From assembly GCA_023389575.1 (NCBI GenBank), contig JAEWEG010000050.1, positions 62,001 to 126,000 of the forward strand: DNA of 64,000 bases, read 5' to 3'. Source of the DNA: Chloroflexota bacterium. Lineage in GTDB: Bacteria; Chloroflexota; Chloroflexia; Thermomicrobiales; UBA6265. The notes under the pieces were generated by a model that had not been told where the DNA came from, did no database searches, and saw nothing but the letters and a program-made list of their open reading frames with translations. Every line of letters begins with the position of its first letter. The stretch's first letter is position 1. The position numbers were made by a program, and so were the translations under genes. Below, piece by piece: positions 1-8,476 of the stretch.

Positions 1-209
1 GGGTGGCCGAGTTCGCGGAGCAGGGCGTTGACGAAGAGGCCGCCGCTCATGCCGATCCGGCGGTGGATTTTCCAGACCGCCAGTTCGATGCCACAGTCGG
101 CGAGGGCCAGCTTCCAGGCGATGACGTGCTGGTAGACGCTGTCGATCAGCGTGCCATCGAGGTCGAAGAGGAAGGCGGGGTGCTGGGTGGGAGAGGTGGT
201 GCTTTCCAT
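1..209 (-). CDS. HAD-family hydrolase (5' end only, runs off the window)
   Basis: The N-terminal 69 residues of a haloacid-dehalogenase hydrolase are present; the rest lies beyond base 1. The protein starts MESTTSPTQHPAFLFDLDGT and continues LIDS. The DLDGT segment carries the two aspartates of HAD motif I: the nucleophile and the acid/base two residues later. The following helical part (about residues 25-65) fits a C1-type cap, as in beta-phosphoglucomutase/Gph-like phosphatases. The start is the ATG at 209, preceded by a GGAAAGGA ribosome site. The substrate cannot be told from this fragment. A long N-terminal reading of the opposite strand here is a shadow. Confidence 0.85.
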   Translation of the reverse strand, partial: MESTTSPTQHPAFLFDLDGTLIDSVYQHVIAWKLALADCGIELAVWKIHRRIGMSGGLFVNALLRELGH

Positions 210-373
210 GGGTCGGTCCTTTCCGGAGCACTCGATGCGGGAAACGTGGCGACCCGGTGGCTCGAACCGGCTATAGATGCCGGGTAGCGGGTATGCCACG
301 CGATCAATGCCACGTATGATGAACGTCGCGTGAACCGATAATGGCATATGCCTCCAACCATGAAGGCGGGAAC

Positions 374-1027
374 GTGAGCCGTTCACCCTGGTACCACTAC
401 GTCAGGATCGGGTTCGTGCTGCTGAGTTTCGCGGCGGTGACGACCCAGCTCGTACTGATGCTGGACCGGCCGAACAGCAATATCGCGAACTTTTTCAGCT
501 TCTTCACGATCCAGAGCAACATCATCGCGGCGTTCGTGCTGCTCGCGAGTGGGGTGATGGGTTTGCGAGGCAAGGCGTCGTCTCGCCGGTGGGATGTCGT
601 CCGGGGTGGGGCGGTTTCCTGGATGGCGACGACCGGCATCGTGTTCGCCGCGCTGCTTTCCGGGATGGACGTGGACCTGCAGTTGACGGAGCCCTGGGTG
701 GACGTGGTGTTGCACCAGGTGATGCCGCTGGTGATGGTCGCGGACTGGCTGCTGGCGCCGCCACGTCACAGGCTCACCGTGCGAAGCGGGCTGGTGTGGA
801 TCCTCTATCCGGCGGTGTACGCGGCGTACTCCCTGGTCAGGGGGCCAATGGTGGACTGGTATCCGTATCCCTTTCTCGATCCGCGGGGAGACGGTGGCTA
901 TGCGGAGGTGGCGGCCTATTCGGCCGGTATCGCGGTGATGTTCGTCGTGCTGATCTGGCTGGTGGTGGCGCTGGGGAACGCGGCGCGGCGGTTCTGGAAG
1001 ACCTCGTCGATGGAGAGTTGGCGATGA
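374..1027 (+). CDS. Pr6Pr-family integral membrane protein (copy 1)
   Basis: A predicted polytopic membrane protein of about 217 residues with about six hydrophobic segments. It resembles the Pr6Pr/FAR-17a-like group of uncharacterised membrane proteins. Conserved-looking elements are FFSFFTIQSN near the first loop and RGPMVDWYPYPFLDP before the last helix. I chose the GTG at 374 because AAGG lies 7 bases upstream; an in-frame ATG at 341 has no ribosome site. The 3' end overlaps the next gene by four bases (ATGA), so the pair is probably translationally coupled. The biochemical function is unknown. Confidence 0.75.
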   Translation: MSRSPWYHYVRIGFVLLSFAAVTTQLVLMLDRPNSNIANFFSFFTIQSNIIAAFVLLASGVMGLRGKASSRRWDVVRGGAVSWMATTGIVFAALLSGMDVDLQLTEPWVDVVLHQVMPLVMVADWLLAPPRHRLTVRSGLVWILYPAVYAAYSLVRGPMVDWYPYPFLDPRGDGGYAEVAAYSAGIAVMFVVLIWLVVALGNAARRFWKTSSMESWR

Positions 1028-1686
1028 CCGCGGGAAAGGGCTGGGCGCTGGCCCGGCTGGTGATGGCTTTCGGGACCTTGTGGGCACTGGTGGTGCAGTT
1101 CAGGAAGGTGAAGCATGAACCTGACCTGACGGTCGGCGGATTCTTCAGCCTGTTCACGAACGAGAGCAACTTCCTGGCGGCGATGGCGCTGATCGCCGGA
1201 GGCATCTGGTTGTGGCGTGGCGTGCCTGCGCCGGATTGGTTCGACTTCGCGCGAGGGGCTCTGGTGACCTGGCTGGCCCTGACCGGGATCGTGTTCATCG
1301 CGCTGATCGTCGATCCGGACCGGCGGTTCACGTATCACATCAACGAGCCCAGCGATCAGTTGCACAAGGTGATGCCACTGTTCCTGCTGGCCGACTGGTT
1401 GCTGTATCCACCGCGACGGGCCATCCGTCAGCTGACGTCGTTGTGGTGGACGGTGCCGCCGATCGCCTTCTGCGCGTACTCCCTCATCCGCGGGCCGCTC
1501 GTCAATTGGTATCCGTACGATTTCCTCGATCCAGATGAGCAGGGTGGCTATGGCGGCGTGGCGTTGTACGTCGCGGGAATAGTCGTTGGGTTCCTGCTGT
1601 TCAGCGCGCTGGTGGTCTGGCTCGGGAACACAGTGCGCGCGAGGCGAGCGCTTCGCGACGAGGTCGCGCCTCAGTACTCGGCGTAG
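1024..1686 (+). CDS. Pr6Pr-family integral membrane protein (copy 2)
   Basis: A 220-residue polytopic membrane protein paralogous to the gene just upstream. It repeats the same landmarks in the same order: FFSLFTNESNF, HKVMPLFLLADWLL and RGPLVNWYPYDFLDP. The ATG overlaps the preceding TGA, and GGAGA lies about 8 bases upstream. The 3' end runs about 16 bases into the convergent VOC gene. A tandem duplication retained as a coupled pair suggests a two-subunit membrane assembly or diverged specificity. That is inference; no enzymatic motif is visible. Confidence 0.78.
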   Translation: MTAGKGWALARLVMAFGTLWALVVQFRKVKHEPDLTVGGFFSLFTNESNFLAAMALIAGGIWLWRGVPAPDWFDFARGALVTWLALTGIVFIALIVDPDRRFTYHINEPSDQLHKVMPLFLLADWLLYPPRRAIRQLTSLWWTVPPIAFCAYSLIRGPLVNWYPYDFLDPDEQGGYGGVALYVAGIVVGFLLFSALVVWLGNTVRARRALRDEVAPQYSA

Positions 1687-2063
1687 ATTTCGATGACGTT
1701 GTGCTCGGGATCGCGGAAGAAGATCGTGCGGTGCCGCCAGTTTGGCAAGTCGGTCGGCCCCCGCAGAATCGGCACGCCATGGGCGACCAGTTCCTCGTGG
1801 CAGGCATCGATGGCGGCGGGCGGAACCCGGAACGCGAGCTGGACGGCGGCCGACCCGGCTGGTAGGTCGCCGTCGTCGCCGATGGGCCAGTTCCCGCGCG
1901 GACGGAGGCTGAGGAGCGACGAGCCAACGCGGAAGCTGACCCAGGTCTCGAGGTCCGTTTCGATGGGGAACTTCATGACGTCGCGGTAGAAGGCGCGGGT
2001 TTGCGGCAGGTTGACGCAGAGCAGCACCGAGTGGTCGAGGTTGCGTATGGCGGTCAGTGTCAC
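1671..2063 (-). CDS. VOC-superfamily (glyoxalase/bleomycin-resistance-like) protein
   Basis: A 130-residue single-unit VOC protein. It begins with the typical IRNLDHSVLLCVNL strand and ends FFRDPEHNVIEIYAEY, where the last Glu is the usual metal ligand; the His in LDHSV is another. A single module normally dimerises to build the metal site. The start is a GTG at 2063 with GGAG 7 bases upstream. It lies 42 bases downstream of the SRPBCC gene on the same strand, so the two are probably one transcript. The substrate is not deducible. Confidence 0.8.
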   Translation of the reverse strand: MTLTAIRNLDHSVLLCVNLPQTRAFYRDVMKFPIETDLETWVSFRVGSSLLSLRPRGNWPIGDDGDLPAGSAAVQLAFRVPPAAIDACHEELVAHGVPILRGPTDLPNWRHRTIFFRDPEHNVIEIYAEY

Positions 2064-2105
2064 GTCGACGCTCCAGGGTCTGGTGGATTGCGCGGAGGAA
2101 CTGGG

Positions 2106-2621
2106 TCAGGCCGCCCGGGCCCGCTTCTCCTGGTCGACCCAATATTCCTGCTGGGAGGGAAAGTAGTCGTCCCAGTTCGCGAACGTGGCTCCCGTGTGAA
2201 CGGCCACGAGGCGGTCCATGTAGTATTCCCAGCCGATGCAGAAGCTGCTGATGTCACCTTCGACCGTGGAGTCGATGTGCTGGCGGAAAGTGACGATGGT
2301 GGCGCCTTCCCGTTCGGCGAGGTCGAGGGTCATGCGCCAGGAGTCCTCGGCCTGGAAGGTTTCCACCGAGAGGTGAGTGGGCGCCTCGCAGGCGTGGATG
2401 AGGACCTCCTCGGGCTCGGCGTCGCCCTCGGCGGTCATCGTGAAGGTGACGCGCTTGCCAGGACCGGGGTCGCCAGACCACGTGCCGATCCATTTGTTCA
2501 TGCGGTCGGGTTTCGCGATGCTGTTCCAGACGTCGGTGATGGGAGCGTCGATCGTTCGCTCGATGACGATGTCGAGTCCGGAATCGGTGCGGACGATCGA
2601 GCCGGTGGCGGCGATGGACAT
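2106..2621 (-). CDS. SRPBCC / AHSA1-like START-domain protein
   Basis: A 171-residue protein of the SRPBCC fold (Aha1/CalC-like). It has the typical beginning IVIERTIDAPITDVWNSIAKP followed by W-x-G-x-W-S-G-D and the C-terminal helix GWEYYMDRLVAVH. These proteins form a deep hydrophobic cavity and bind small ligands, or act as co-chaperone-like factors. The ATG at 2621 has AAGGGAG upstream. The VOC gene follows on the same strand. A pairing of SRPBCC and VOC proteins is common in small detoxification or unknown-function operons; the ligand here is unknown. Confidence 0.8.
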   Translation of the reverse strand: MSIAATGSIVRTDSGLDIVIERTIDAPITDVWNSIAKPDRMNKWIGTWSGDPGPGKRVTFTMTAEGDAEPEEVLIHACEAPTHLSVETFQAEDSWRMTLDLAEREGATIVTFRQHIDSTVEGDISSFCIGWEYYMDRLVAVHTGATFANWDDYFPSQQEYWVDQEKRARAA

Positions 2622-2722
2622 GGGGCGTGCTCCCTTGAGAAGACGGATTGCGCGGGATCGTTCCGGCGCGGGGTCGTACGGACATGGCTATCGTTCCATT
2701 ATGCCGCACCCGGAGATGCGAA

Positions 2723-2753
2723 AACGGACCGCCCCATATCGGAGCGGCCCGTT
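2723..2753 (-). terminator. Rho-independent terminator after the Mn catalase
   Basis: Read on the minus strand, a 13-bp stem (two G:U pairs) with a 5-nt loop lies 26 bases after the catalase stop codon. It ends in a run of four U (bases 2721-2724 are A on the plus strand). It separates the catalase from the SRPBCC-VOC pair. Confidence 0.75.
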
Positions 2754-2779
2754 CTTGGTGGAGATTCGCGATGCGCGAT

Positions 2780-3679
2780 TTAGCCGAGGCGCTTCGCGAT
2801 TTCCTTCAGCATGTCCTCGTCGATCGCGCCGATGCCGGGAGCGGTAAGCTGCGGCTCCTCGGGCAGAAGGGGCGGCTCGGCGCCTTCGGGCATGCCGTCC
2901 TCGACGTAGAGTTCGGAGCCGTCCTCCGGGTGGGGACCCTTCCACACTTCGCCGACGCGAGTGTAGTCCTTCGGATTGTTCCGGTAGAGGATGCGGTGGA
3001 GTCCGAGATCCTCGAGGGCCTTCGCTTCGGGGAACATCTTGTTGCTGATGTCCGGGATCGGGAAGAGCTTGCTCAGGTCGGCGCCGGTGAGCACTTCCAA
3101 CGCGCGGGCGTAGGCGACCACGTGGACGCCACCGCGGACGAGCAGGTAGCCGGTCATCGCGCGGACGGTTGGGTCGTCGGTGGTCTCGTAGACGCGAATC
3201 TTGTTCGCGCGGGCGCCACACTCAAGGAAGAAGTTGTGGAGCAGGTCGAGCTTGAGGTTGCCGCTGGAGAAGACGTTGTCGCCGGTCCAGGGGCGGCCCA
3301 TGGAGTCGACCGGGAGGGCGGTCTGGCCGCTGGCGATGAAGTGATAGGAGTTGCGCGAGGTCTGGGCGCTCTCGAGCGGCTTGGTGGTGGGGTCGGTGCC
3401 CCGCTCGGTGGTGCCGCTGAGCAGGAGATTGATGGTGTAGGTCACCAGCTCGATGTGGCTGTGTTCCTCGGCGGCGATGTTGGCGATCAGGTCGTAGAAC
3501 GGGCGAGCCTGTTCCTGTTCGCGGCCGCGGAAGTTCATGCTCTGGAACGTGTAGTTCATCAGGGTCGACATTTCGCCGAACTTGCCACCCAGCAGTTCCT
3601 GGACGAGCGACGCGGCATTGGCGTTGGGGCCGGCTGGCAATGGTAGCTCGACGGCTACACGGTCGAAGCGTGTGATCAT
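2780..3679 (-). CDS. Manganese (non-heme) catalase
   Basis: Predicted dimanganese catalase that dismutates hydrogen peroxide in the cytoplasm. At 299 residues it matches the family (about 300). The five metal ligands can be placed: Glu36 (GEMS), Glu72 and His75 (EEHSH), Glu153 (FLECGAR) and His186 (GGVHVVAY). The spacings of 3 (E72-H75) and 33 (E153-H186) equal those of the Thermus enzyme. The start is ATG 3679 with AGGGAG 8 bases upstream; the frame is open further upstream but without a better start. It is monocistronic, with its own terminator. An oxidative-stress role follows from the family. Confidence 0.93.
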   Translation of the reverse strand: MITRFDRVAVELPLPAGPNANAASLVQELLGGKFGEMSTLMNYTFQSMNFRGREQEQARPFYDLIANIAAEEHSHIELVTYTINLLLSGTTERGTDPTTKPLESAQTSRNSYHFIASGQTALPVDSMGRPWTGDNVFSSGNLKLDLLHNFFLECGARANKIRVYETTDDPTVRAMTGYLLVRGGVHVVAYARALEVLTGADLSKLFPIPDISNKMFPEAKALEDLGLHRILYRNNPKDYTRVGEVWKGPHPEDGSELYVEDGMPEGAEPPLLPEEPQLTAPGIGAIDEDMLKEIAKRLG

Positions 3680-3860
3680 GAGGTGAACTCCCTGTCTTTC
3701 CTGGCTCGAAGGATGCACCTGCTGGTGCTGAGCACTGGAGTGAATAGATACACCCTAAAGAAAAACAGGCTCATAAACCATGGGCGGCGGTGACTATGCG
3801 CGGAAACCATGTCGCTTGTGCCGGGGCATGGAATGCGTGAAACCCCCTCGACGACGGGCT

Positions 3861-4757
3861 CTATCCCTTCACCGAGCCCGCGGTAATGCCCTGGACCATG
3901 AACCGTTGGGCCAGGAAGTAGAGCACCATCACGGGCAGGGCGGCGAGGACCGCGCCAGCCATGATCGGACCCCACAGCAGGACGTCGCCGGTGATGAGGT
4001 ATTGCAGGCCGAGCGGGACCGTTCGCTTTTCCTCCGACGTGATGAAGATCAGGGCAAAGAGCAGTTCGTTCCAGGCCGCCGTGTAGGTGAAGATGCCGAC
4101 CGCGGCGAGGCCCGGGAGCGACAGCGGGAGCAGGATGCGGAAGAGGGCGCCGAGCTGGGTGGCGCCGTCGACCATGGCCTGTTCCTCGAGGTCGGCCGGA
4201 ACGCTGCGGAAGTAGCCGGAGAGCAGCCAGGTACTGAGCGGGATCGAGAAGGTCAGGTAGAGGACGATCAGACCCCACAGGGAGTTTCCCATGTGGAGGC
4301 GGGCGACGATGATCGAGAGCGGGATGAAGAGCAACGAGCCGGGTGTGAGGTAGGTGAGCAGGATGATGCGGCCGACCAGTCCCCGGAAGCGGTAGCGGAA
4401 CCGGACGATGCTGTAGGCGGCGAAGGACGAGATCAGCAGCGAGACGACGGTGACGCTGCTGGCGACGATGATGCTGTTGCGGATGTTGGTGAGATAGCCC
4501 TTTTCCTGAATGAGGATGCGGTAGTTCTCCCAGGTCGGGTTTTCGGGGAAGAGGGCAGGCACGCGGTAGATCTCGCGCGGGAGCTTGAGCGAGATGGTGA
4601 ACATCCAGTAGAGGGGGAAGATCACGATCACCGCGACCACCAACATGATGGCGTAGATCGCGAGGAGCGTCAGCAGGTTGCGCGTCGTCCGGTTGCGGAA
4701 CCGCCGAACAGGGTTCCTGATTTCGGATGGCGGTGTCTGGATCATGGTGGGTTGCAT
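3861..4757 (-). CDS. Carbohydrate ABC transporter permease, MalG/LacG type
   Basis: The inner-membrane permease subunit of a CUT1-type sugar importer, 298 residues, six predicted membrane spans. The cytoplasmic EAA loop, which docks on the ATPase, reads EEQAMVDGATQLGALFRILL at about residues 190-210. The N-terminus is a cytoplasmic tail followed by IFPLYWMFTISLK, typical of MalG homologues. Its ATG overlaps the stop of the upstream permease by one base (TGATG), so translation is coupled. It is the last gene of the operon; no ATPase gene follows, so a shared MsmX-like ATPase encoded elsewhere is likely. Confidence 0.92.
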   Translation of the reverse strand: MQPTMIQTPPSEIRNPVRRFRNRTTRNLLTLLAIYAIMLVVAVIVIFPLYWMFTISLKLPREIYRVPALFPENPTWENYRILIQEKGYLTNIRNSIIVASSVTVVSLLISSFAAYSIVRFRYRFRGLVGRIILLTYLTPGSLLFIPLSIIVARLHMGNSLWGLIVLYLTFSIPLSTWLLSGYFRSVPADLEEQAMVDGATQLGALFRILLPLSLPGLAAVGIFTYTAAWNELLFALIFITSEEKRTVPLGLQYLITGDVLLWGPIMAGAVLAALPVMVLYFLAQRFMVQGITAGSVKG

Positions 4758-5680
4758 CAGTCACCCTCCTGAATGAGCCAGGTGACGAAGAAAACCAGGA
4801 TCAGCAGGGCCGGGATCATGGCGACCGAGACCGCGGCGGCTTCGCCGAGGCGGTGGGTCTGCATGCCGAAGTAGGCCAGCACCGGGAAGACCATGGTGGC
4901 GTCTGACGGGCCGCCCTGGGTCATGATCCAGATGTTCTCGAAGCTGTTGGCGGTCCAGATCGACGACATCAGGATGACGATGAGGATGACGGGGCGGATG
5001 CTGGGCAGGGTGATGTCCCAGAAGCGTTGCCATGAAGACGCGCCGTCGACCTTGGCGGCTTCATAGAGCTCGTTCGGCACGCCCTGGAGGGCGGCGAGGA
5101 ACGAGATGGCCCAGAAGGGGAAGCCGCGCCAGACGGTGGCGATGATGACCGCCGGGAGGGCGGTCGATTTCTGGCCGAGGTAGTCGATGATCTCGGGGTG
5201 GATGCCGGTCTTGGTCAGGATGAGGTTGAAGGCGCCGCCGATCGGCATGTAGAGCAGCTTCCAGACGAGGAAGGCGACGAACCCCGGCATGGCCCAGGGG
5301 AGCATGATCAGGCCGCGCATGAGCCCGCGACCGCGGACCGCCTGGTTGAGCAGCATGGCGAGGCCGAGGCCGATGATGAGCTTCAGGATGTCCGAGACCA
5401 CGACCATGATGATGGTGTTCTGGATGGTCTTGATGAAGCTGGGGTTTTTGGCCAGGTAGCGGAAGTTGTCGAGCCCGATCCACGATCCGGCCTGGCCGAC
5501 CATGCGGTCGGTGAAGGAGATGGCGATGGCGAAGAAGAATGGGTAGGCGACGAGGCCGATGAGGAGCGCGAGCGCGGGCAGGACGAGCAGGTAGCCGCTG
5601 ATGGCCTGGCGGTTGGCGAGGCTGAGGCGGGAGCCCCGTTTCACGCCCGGTGACTGGCCGTTTGCCATGGTGGTGGACAC
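4757..5680 (-). CDS. Carbohydrate ABC transporter permease, MalF/UgpA type
   Basis: The second permease of the same CUT1 importer, about 307 residues, six spans. The EAA loop is visible as ELYEAAKVDGASSWQRFWDI, about 100 residues from the C-terminus, followed by TLPSIRPV. The start is uncertain. A GTG at 5680 has GGAG 9 bases upstream; an ATG at 5668 lacks a clear ribosome site. The gene sits 93 bases downstream of the binding-protein gene and overlaps the MalG-type gene. The transported sugar is not shown by the permease sequence; the divergent mannonate dehydratase hints at hexuronate-derived or related sugars. Confidence 0.92.
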   Translation of the reverse strand: MSTTMANGQSPGVKRGSRLSLANRQAISGYLLVLPALALLIGLVAYPFFFAIAISFTDRMVGQAGSWIGLDNFRYLAKNPSFIKTIQNTIIMVVVSDILKLIIGLGLAMLLNQAVRGRGLMRGLIMLPWAMPGFVAFLVWKLLYMPIGGAFNLILTKTGIHPEIIDYLGQKSTALPAVIIATVWRGFPFWAISFLAALQGVPNELYEAAKVDGASSWQRFWDITLPSIRPVILIVILMSSIWTANSFENIWIMTQGGPSDATMVFPVLAYFGMQTHRLGEAAAVSVAMIPALLILVFFVTWLIQEGD

Positions 5681-5773
5681 GTGGGAGTACTCCGGGCTCG
5701 TTCGAGTCGGTGTCTGGAAAGCCGACGGGGAGGGGCACGCCATTGTGCGCCCTCCCCGGGTGTTCGAAGGGAA

Positions 5774-7099
5774 CTACGCGTACTTGGCGTAGATGGTGTC
5801 GCCAGTTTCCTGGCATTCGGCGAGCGCGTCCTCGATGGAGAGACCGTCGACGACGATGCGCTGGATCATCTTGGGAACGGTGAAGTTCGAGTTGAAATCG
5901 GCGTAGGCGGTGTTCGAGACATCGGGGTAGGCGGGAGCCGTGCCGTTGAGGACGAGGTCCTTGAGGCCGGTGAGAACGGGCGTGGAGGTGAATGCCTCCA
6001 GCTCGTCCTGTCCCTTGAGCACCGGGCCGTAGATGGCGACCTTGTAGTACTCGCCGATGAATTCGGGTTGGGCGAGGTATTCGATCAAGGCTTTCGCGGT
6101 GTCGGGATCGGGGTTTCCAACCGGGATGGCGCGGAGGTTGGGCCCGATTGGGGCGACCGTCATGACCGGGCCAGCGGGGAGGGCGGAGTAGCCTGTGGCA
6201 TCAAAGAGTTCGGGGTCGTCGGTCGCGGCGGCGATGCTGACGCTGCCGGTGTTGGCAATGAAGATGGCCTGGCCGGAGAGATAGGCGGTGTTGTCGCCAG
6301 CGCCGTCCCAGGTGGTCGCGCCCGGTGGGAAGAGATCGGCGTCCCAGGCGGCCTTCACCCAGTTGAGGAACTCGCGGGTTTCGTCGGACGAGATGGTGCA
6401 GGTCTTGCCTTCGTCGTCGGCGATGCGGCCGCCGTAGGACTGGAGGGCGGAGACCATGAGGTTGGCATCGCCGACGTTGGAGAGGGCGAGGCCGAGGCCG
6501 TAGACACCGGGTTGCTGCGCGGCGGCGGCCTGGTCGCTCAGTTCCTGCCAGGTGGCGGGAGCCTCGGTGAACCCGGCTTCCTCCAGCACGTCGAGCCGGC
6601 GGAAGAGGACGTTGCCGCCGGCGCCGAACGGCACGCCAGCCTGGATGCCGTTGAACTTGGCCTTGTCGACCGCGCCCGCCACGGAATCGTGCCAGCCGCC
6701 GTGGGCCGCTCCGACGGCGTCGTAGGTATCGGATAGGTCGAGCAACTGGTCGCTCTGGCTGAGCAGCAGCGCGAGGTCGAGACCCAGGTCGAGGGCGCTG
6801 GGCATGGTGTTGGATTCGACGGCGGCGCTGACCTTCTGGTTGGTCTCGTTCTGGTTGATCATGACGACTTCGGTTTCGACGCCGTTGTCCGATCCCCATT
6901 GATTGATGGCGTCGACGAGCATCTGGTTCGCCTCGTCGGAGAAGATGAGCCCGCCCCAGTAGGTGAGCTTGCCGCTCTCCTGGATCACCGCGGGCGCCTT
7001 GCGGGCGGCGAGGGTCTGGGCGAGGACGCCCGACGAGGCGACGGCGGCGGCTCCACCGATGACGGCACGGCGAGTATGGGTTCGTCGGATACGGGACAT
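5774..7099 (-). CDS. Extracellular solute-binding protein of a sugar ABC importer (family 1)
   Basis: A 441-residue substrate-binding protein. A Tat-like export signal comes first (THTRRAVIGGAAAVASSG, residues 8-26). A mature bi-lobed domain follows with family 1 features: LTYWGGLIFSDEANQ near the start, GVPFGAGGNVLFRR in the first lobe, and a late segment with GQAIFIANTGS. There is no lipobox cysteine, so the protein may stay attached by an uncleaved signal or be released. ATG 7099 has AAGGAG 7 bases upstream. It is the first gene of the ABC operon, behind a plausible sigma-70 promoter at 7247-7276. Confidence 0.92.
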   Translation of the reverse strand: MSRIRRTHTRRAVIGGAAAVASSGVLAQTLAARKAPAVIQESGKLTYWGGLIFSDEANQMLVDAINQWGSDNGVETEVVMINQNETNQKVSAAVESNTMPSALDLGLDLALLLSQSDQLLDLSDTYDAVGAAHGGWHDSVAGAVDKAKFNGIQAGVPFGAGGNVLFRRLDVLEEAGFTEAPATWQELSDQAAAAQQPGVYGLGLALSNVGDANLMVSALQSYGGRIADDEGKTCTISSDETREFLNWVKAAWDADLFPPGATTWDGAGDNTAYLSGQAIFIANTGSVSIAAATDDPELFDATGYSALPAGPVMTVAPIGPNLRAIPVGNPDPDTAKALIEYLAQPEFIGEYYKVAIYGPVLKGQDELEAFTSTPVLTGLKDLVLNGTAPAYPDVSNTAYADFNSNFTVPKMIQRIVVDGLSIEDALAECQETGDTIYAKYA

Positions 7100-7420
7100 C
7101 ACGGAACTCCTTCATTCGGACGCGAACGGTTGCCGTTTGGGACCCTGCGTGCGCGATGGCTGCCGCGAAACCGAGGGAATCGGGAATGCCCGAACCTGAT
7201 CATTGGCCGCCGCCATTCGAGCGATTGAGATGTAGGTGTTGCTGGGTATGTAGCCATGGGCGGATTGCGCTGTCAAGGGGTATGTGGCGGGAGACGATTC
7301 CGGGACTGGCGCGAAAGGATGGGTTTCGCCGGGAGGGGTTTGCGGATACGATGCCGCCACCGGAACAGGCGGGCGATGGGTCCGCGATCAGCAACTGGCG
7401 ACGAATGAGGAGCGGTGGAG
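7100..7420. other. Divergent intergenic region between ABC operon and mannonate dehydratase
   Basis: 321 bases without a credible gene. It separates the minus-strand importer operon from the plus-strand mannonate dehydratase and must hold both promoters. I see the minus-strand promoter listed separately and, for the plus strand, a -10-like TACGAT at 7347-7352. No strong operator palindrome stands out. Confidence 0.6.
7247..7276 (-). promoter_or_regulatory. Putative sigma-70 promoter of the sugar ABC operon
   Basis: On the minus strand a perfect -35 TTGACA (7271-7276) is followed after 18 bases by TACATA (7247-7252), a weak -10. The start would lie about 140 bases upstream of the binding-protein ATG. 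The -35 is exact but the -10 is poor, hence modest confidence. Confidence 0.4.
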
Positions 7421-8476
7421 ATGACAGGGCCTGCGATGCGAGTGGGGTTGGGGCAGTTCAACCAGATGACGGAGGAGAAGCTGCGGTTCGCGGCGCAACT
7501 GGGCGTGACCACGATCCAGATGAACTCGCCGTTGCTGCCGGGCGAGACCCGGTGGGAGGCGAAGGACATCCGTCCACTCGTGCTGAAGGCCCAGGAGTTT
7601 GGGCTGACGCTGGAGGCGATCGAGAACACGCCGCCGCAGTTCTTCATCAAGGCGATGCTGGGCCATGAGGGCGCGGACGAGCAGATCGAGAACTACAAGG
7701 CGACGATCCGCGCCGTTGGCGAGGCGGGGGTGCCGATCCTGGGCTACAACTTCATGCCGAACTCGGTGTGGAGGACGTCGCGAACCGCTCCTGGTCGTGG
7801 CGGCGTGGAGGTGACGGCGTTCGACATGGCGCTGGTGGAGGCGGCCGGTGGTGATGGCCGCGAGTTCACGCCGGTGAAGTCGAACTGGGCGCCGGGTATC
7901 TGGACCACCGACGATCCGGAGCAGTTCGTGAGCCACGACCAGATGTGGGCGAACTACGAGCGGTTCATGCACGAGGTGCTGCCGGTGGCGAAGGAGGCCG
8001 GCGTGAAGCTGGCGCTGCACCCGGACGATCCGCCGGTGCCGATGCTTGGCGGCGTGGCGCGGCTGTTCTGCGACGTGGCCGGGTTCAAGCGGGCGGAGGA
8101 GATCGCGATCGCCACGGGCGCGGTCGAGGCCTGGGGCCTGGACCTGTGCCTGGGCTGCTGTTCGGAGATGCCGGGCGGGAGGGCGAACGTGGTCGAGATG
8201 ATCGAGCATTTCGGGCCGACCGGGCGCATCCTGTACGTGCATTTCCGCGACGTGCAGGGCGAGGTGCCGGTGTTCCAGGAGTGTTTCCTGGGCGAGGGTA
8301 ACTGGGACCCGGCCGAGATCATGCTGCTGCTGAAGCGGAGCGGGTTCACCGGGTTCATGATCGACGACCACGTGCCGCACATGGATGGCGATTCGGACTG
8401 GAACCACCGGGCCCGGGCGCACGCCGTGGGCTACATGCAGGGCCTGATGAACATGATGGAACTGCTCGACGCCTAG
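7421..8476 (+). CDS. Mannonate dehydratase-like TIM-barrel protein (UxuA family)
   Basis: Predicted to dehydrate D-mannonate to 2-keto-3-deoxygluconate (EC 4.2.1.8) in hexuronate breakdown. The 351 residues match the family. Landmarks are MRVGLGQFNQ, the metal-site region LALHPDDPPVPMLGGVARLF, LCLGCCSEM, and the C-terminal VHFRDVQGEVP and MIDDHVPHM, whose His and Asp line the barrel mouth. ATG 7421 is chosen because GAGGAG lies 8 bases upstream; a GTG six bases earlier is too close to it. Divergent from the sugar ABC operon, so uptake and catabolism are probably co-regulated. Confidence 0.85.
   Translation: MTGPAMRVGLGQFNQMTEEKLRFAAQLGVTTIQMNSPLLPGETRWEAKDIRPLVLKAQEFGLTLEAIENTPPQFFIKAMLGHEGADEQIENYKATIRAVGEAGVPILGYNFMPNSVWRTSRTAPGRGGVEVTAFDMALVEAAGGDGREFTPVKSNWAPGIWTTDDPEQFVSHDQMWANYERFMHEVLPVAKEAGVKLALHPDDPPVPMLGGVARLFCDVAGFKRAEEIAIATGAVEAWGLDLCLGCCSEMPGGRANVVEMIEHFGPTGRILYVHFRDVQGEVPVFQECFLGEGNWDPAEIMLLLKRSGFTGFMIDDHVPHMDGDSDWNHRARAHAVGYMQGLMNMMELLDA

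Noticed and set aside
230..300. tRNA-like stretch with GGCTCGAACC
   Set aside because: No cloverleaf can be folded around it; acceptor and anticodon arms are absent.
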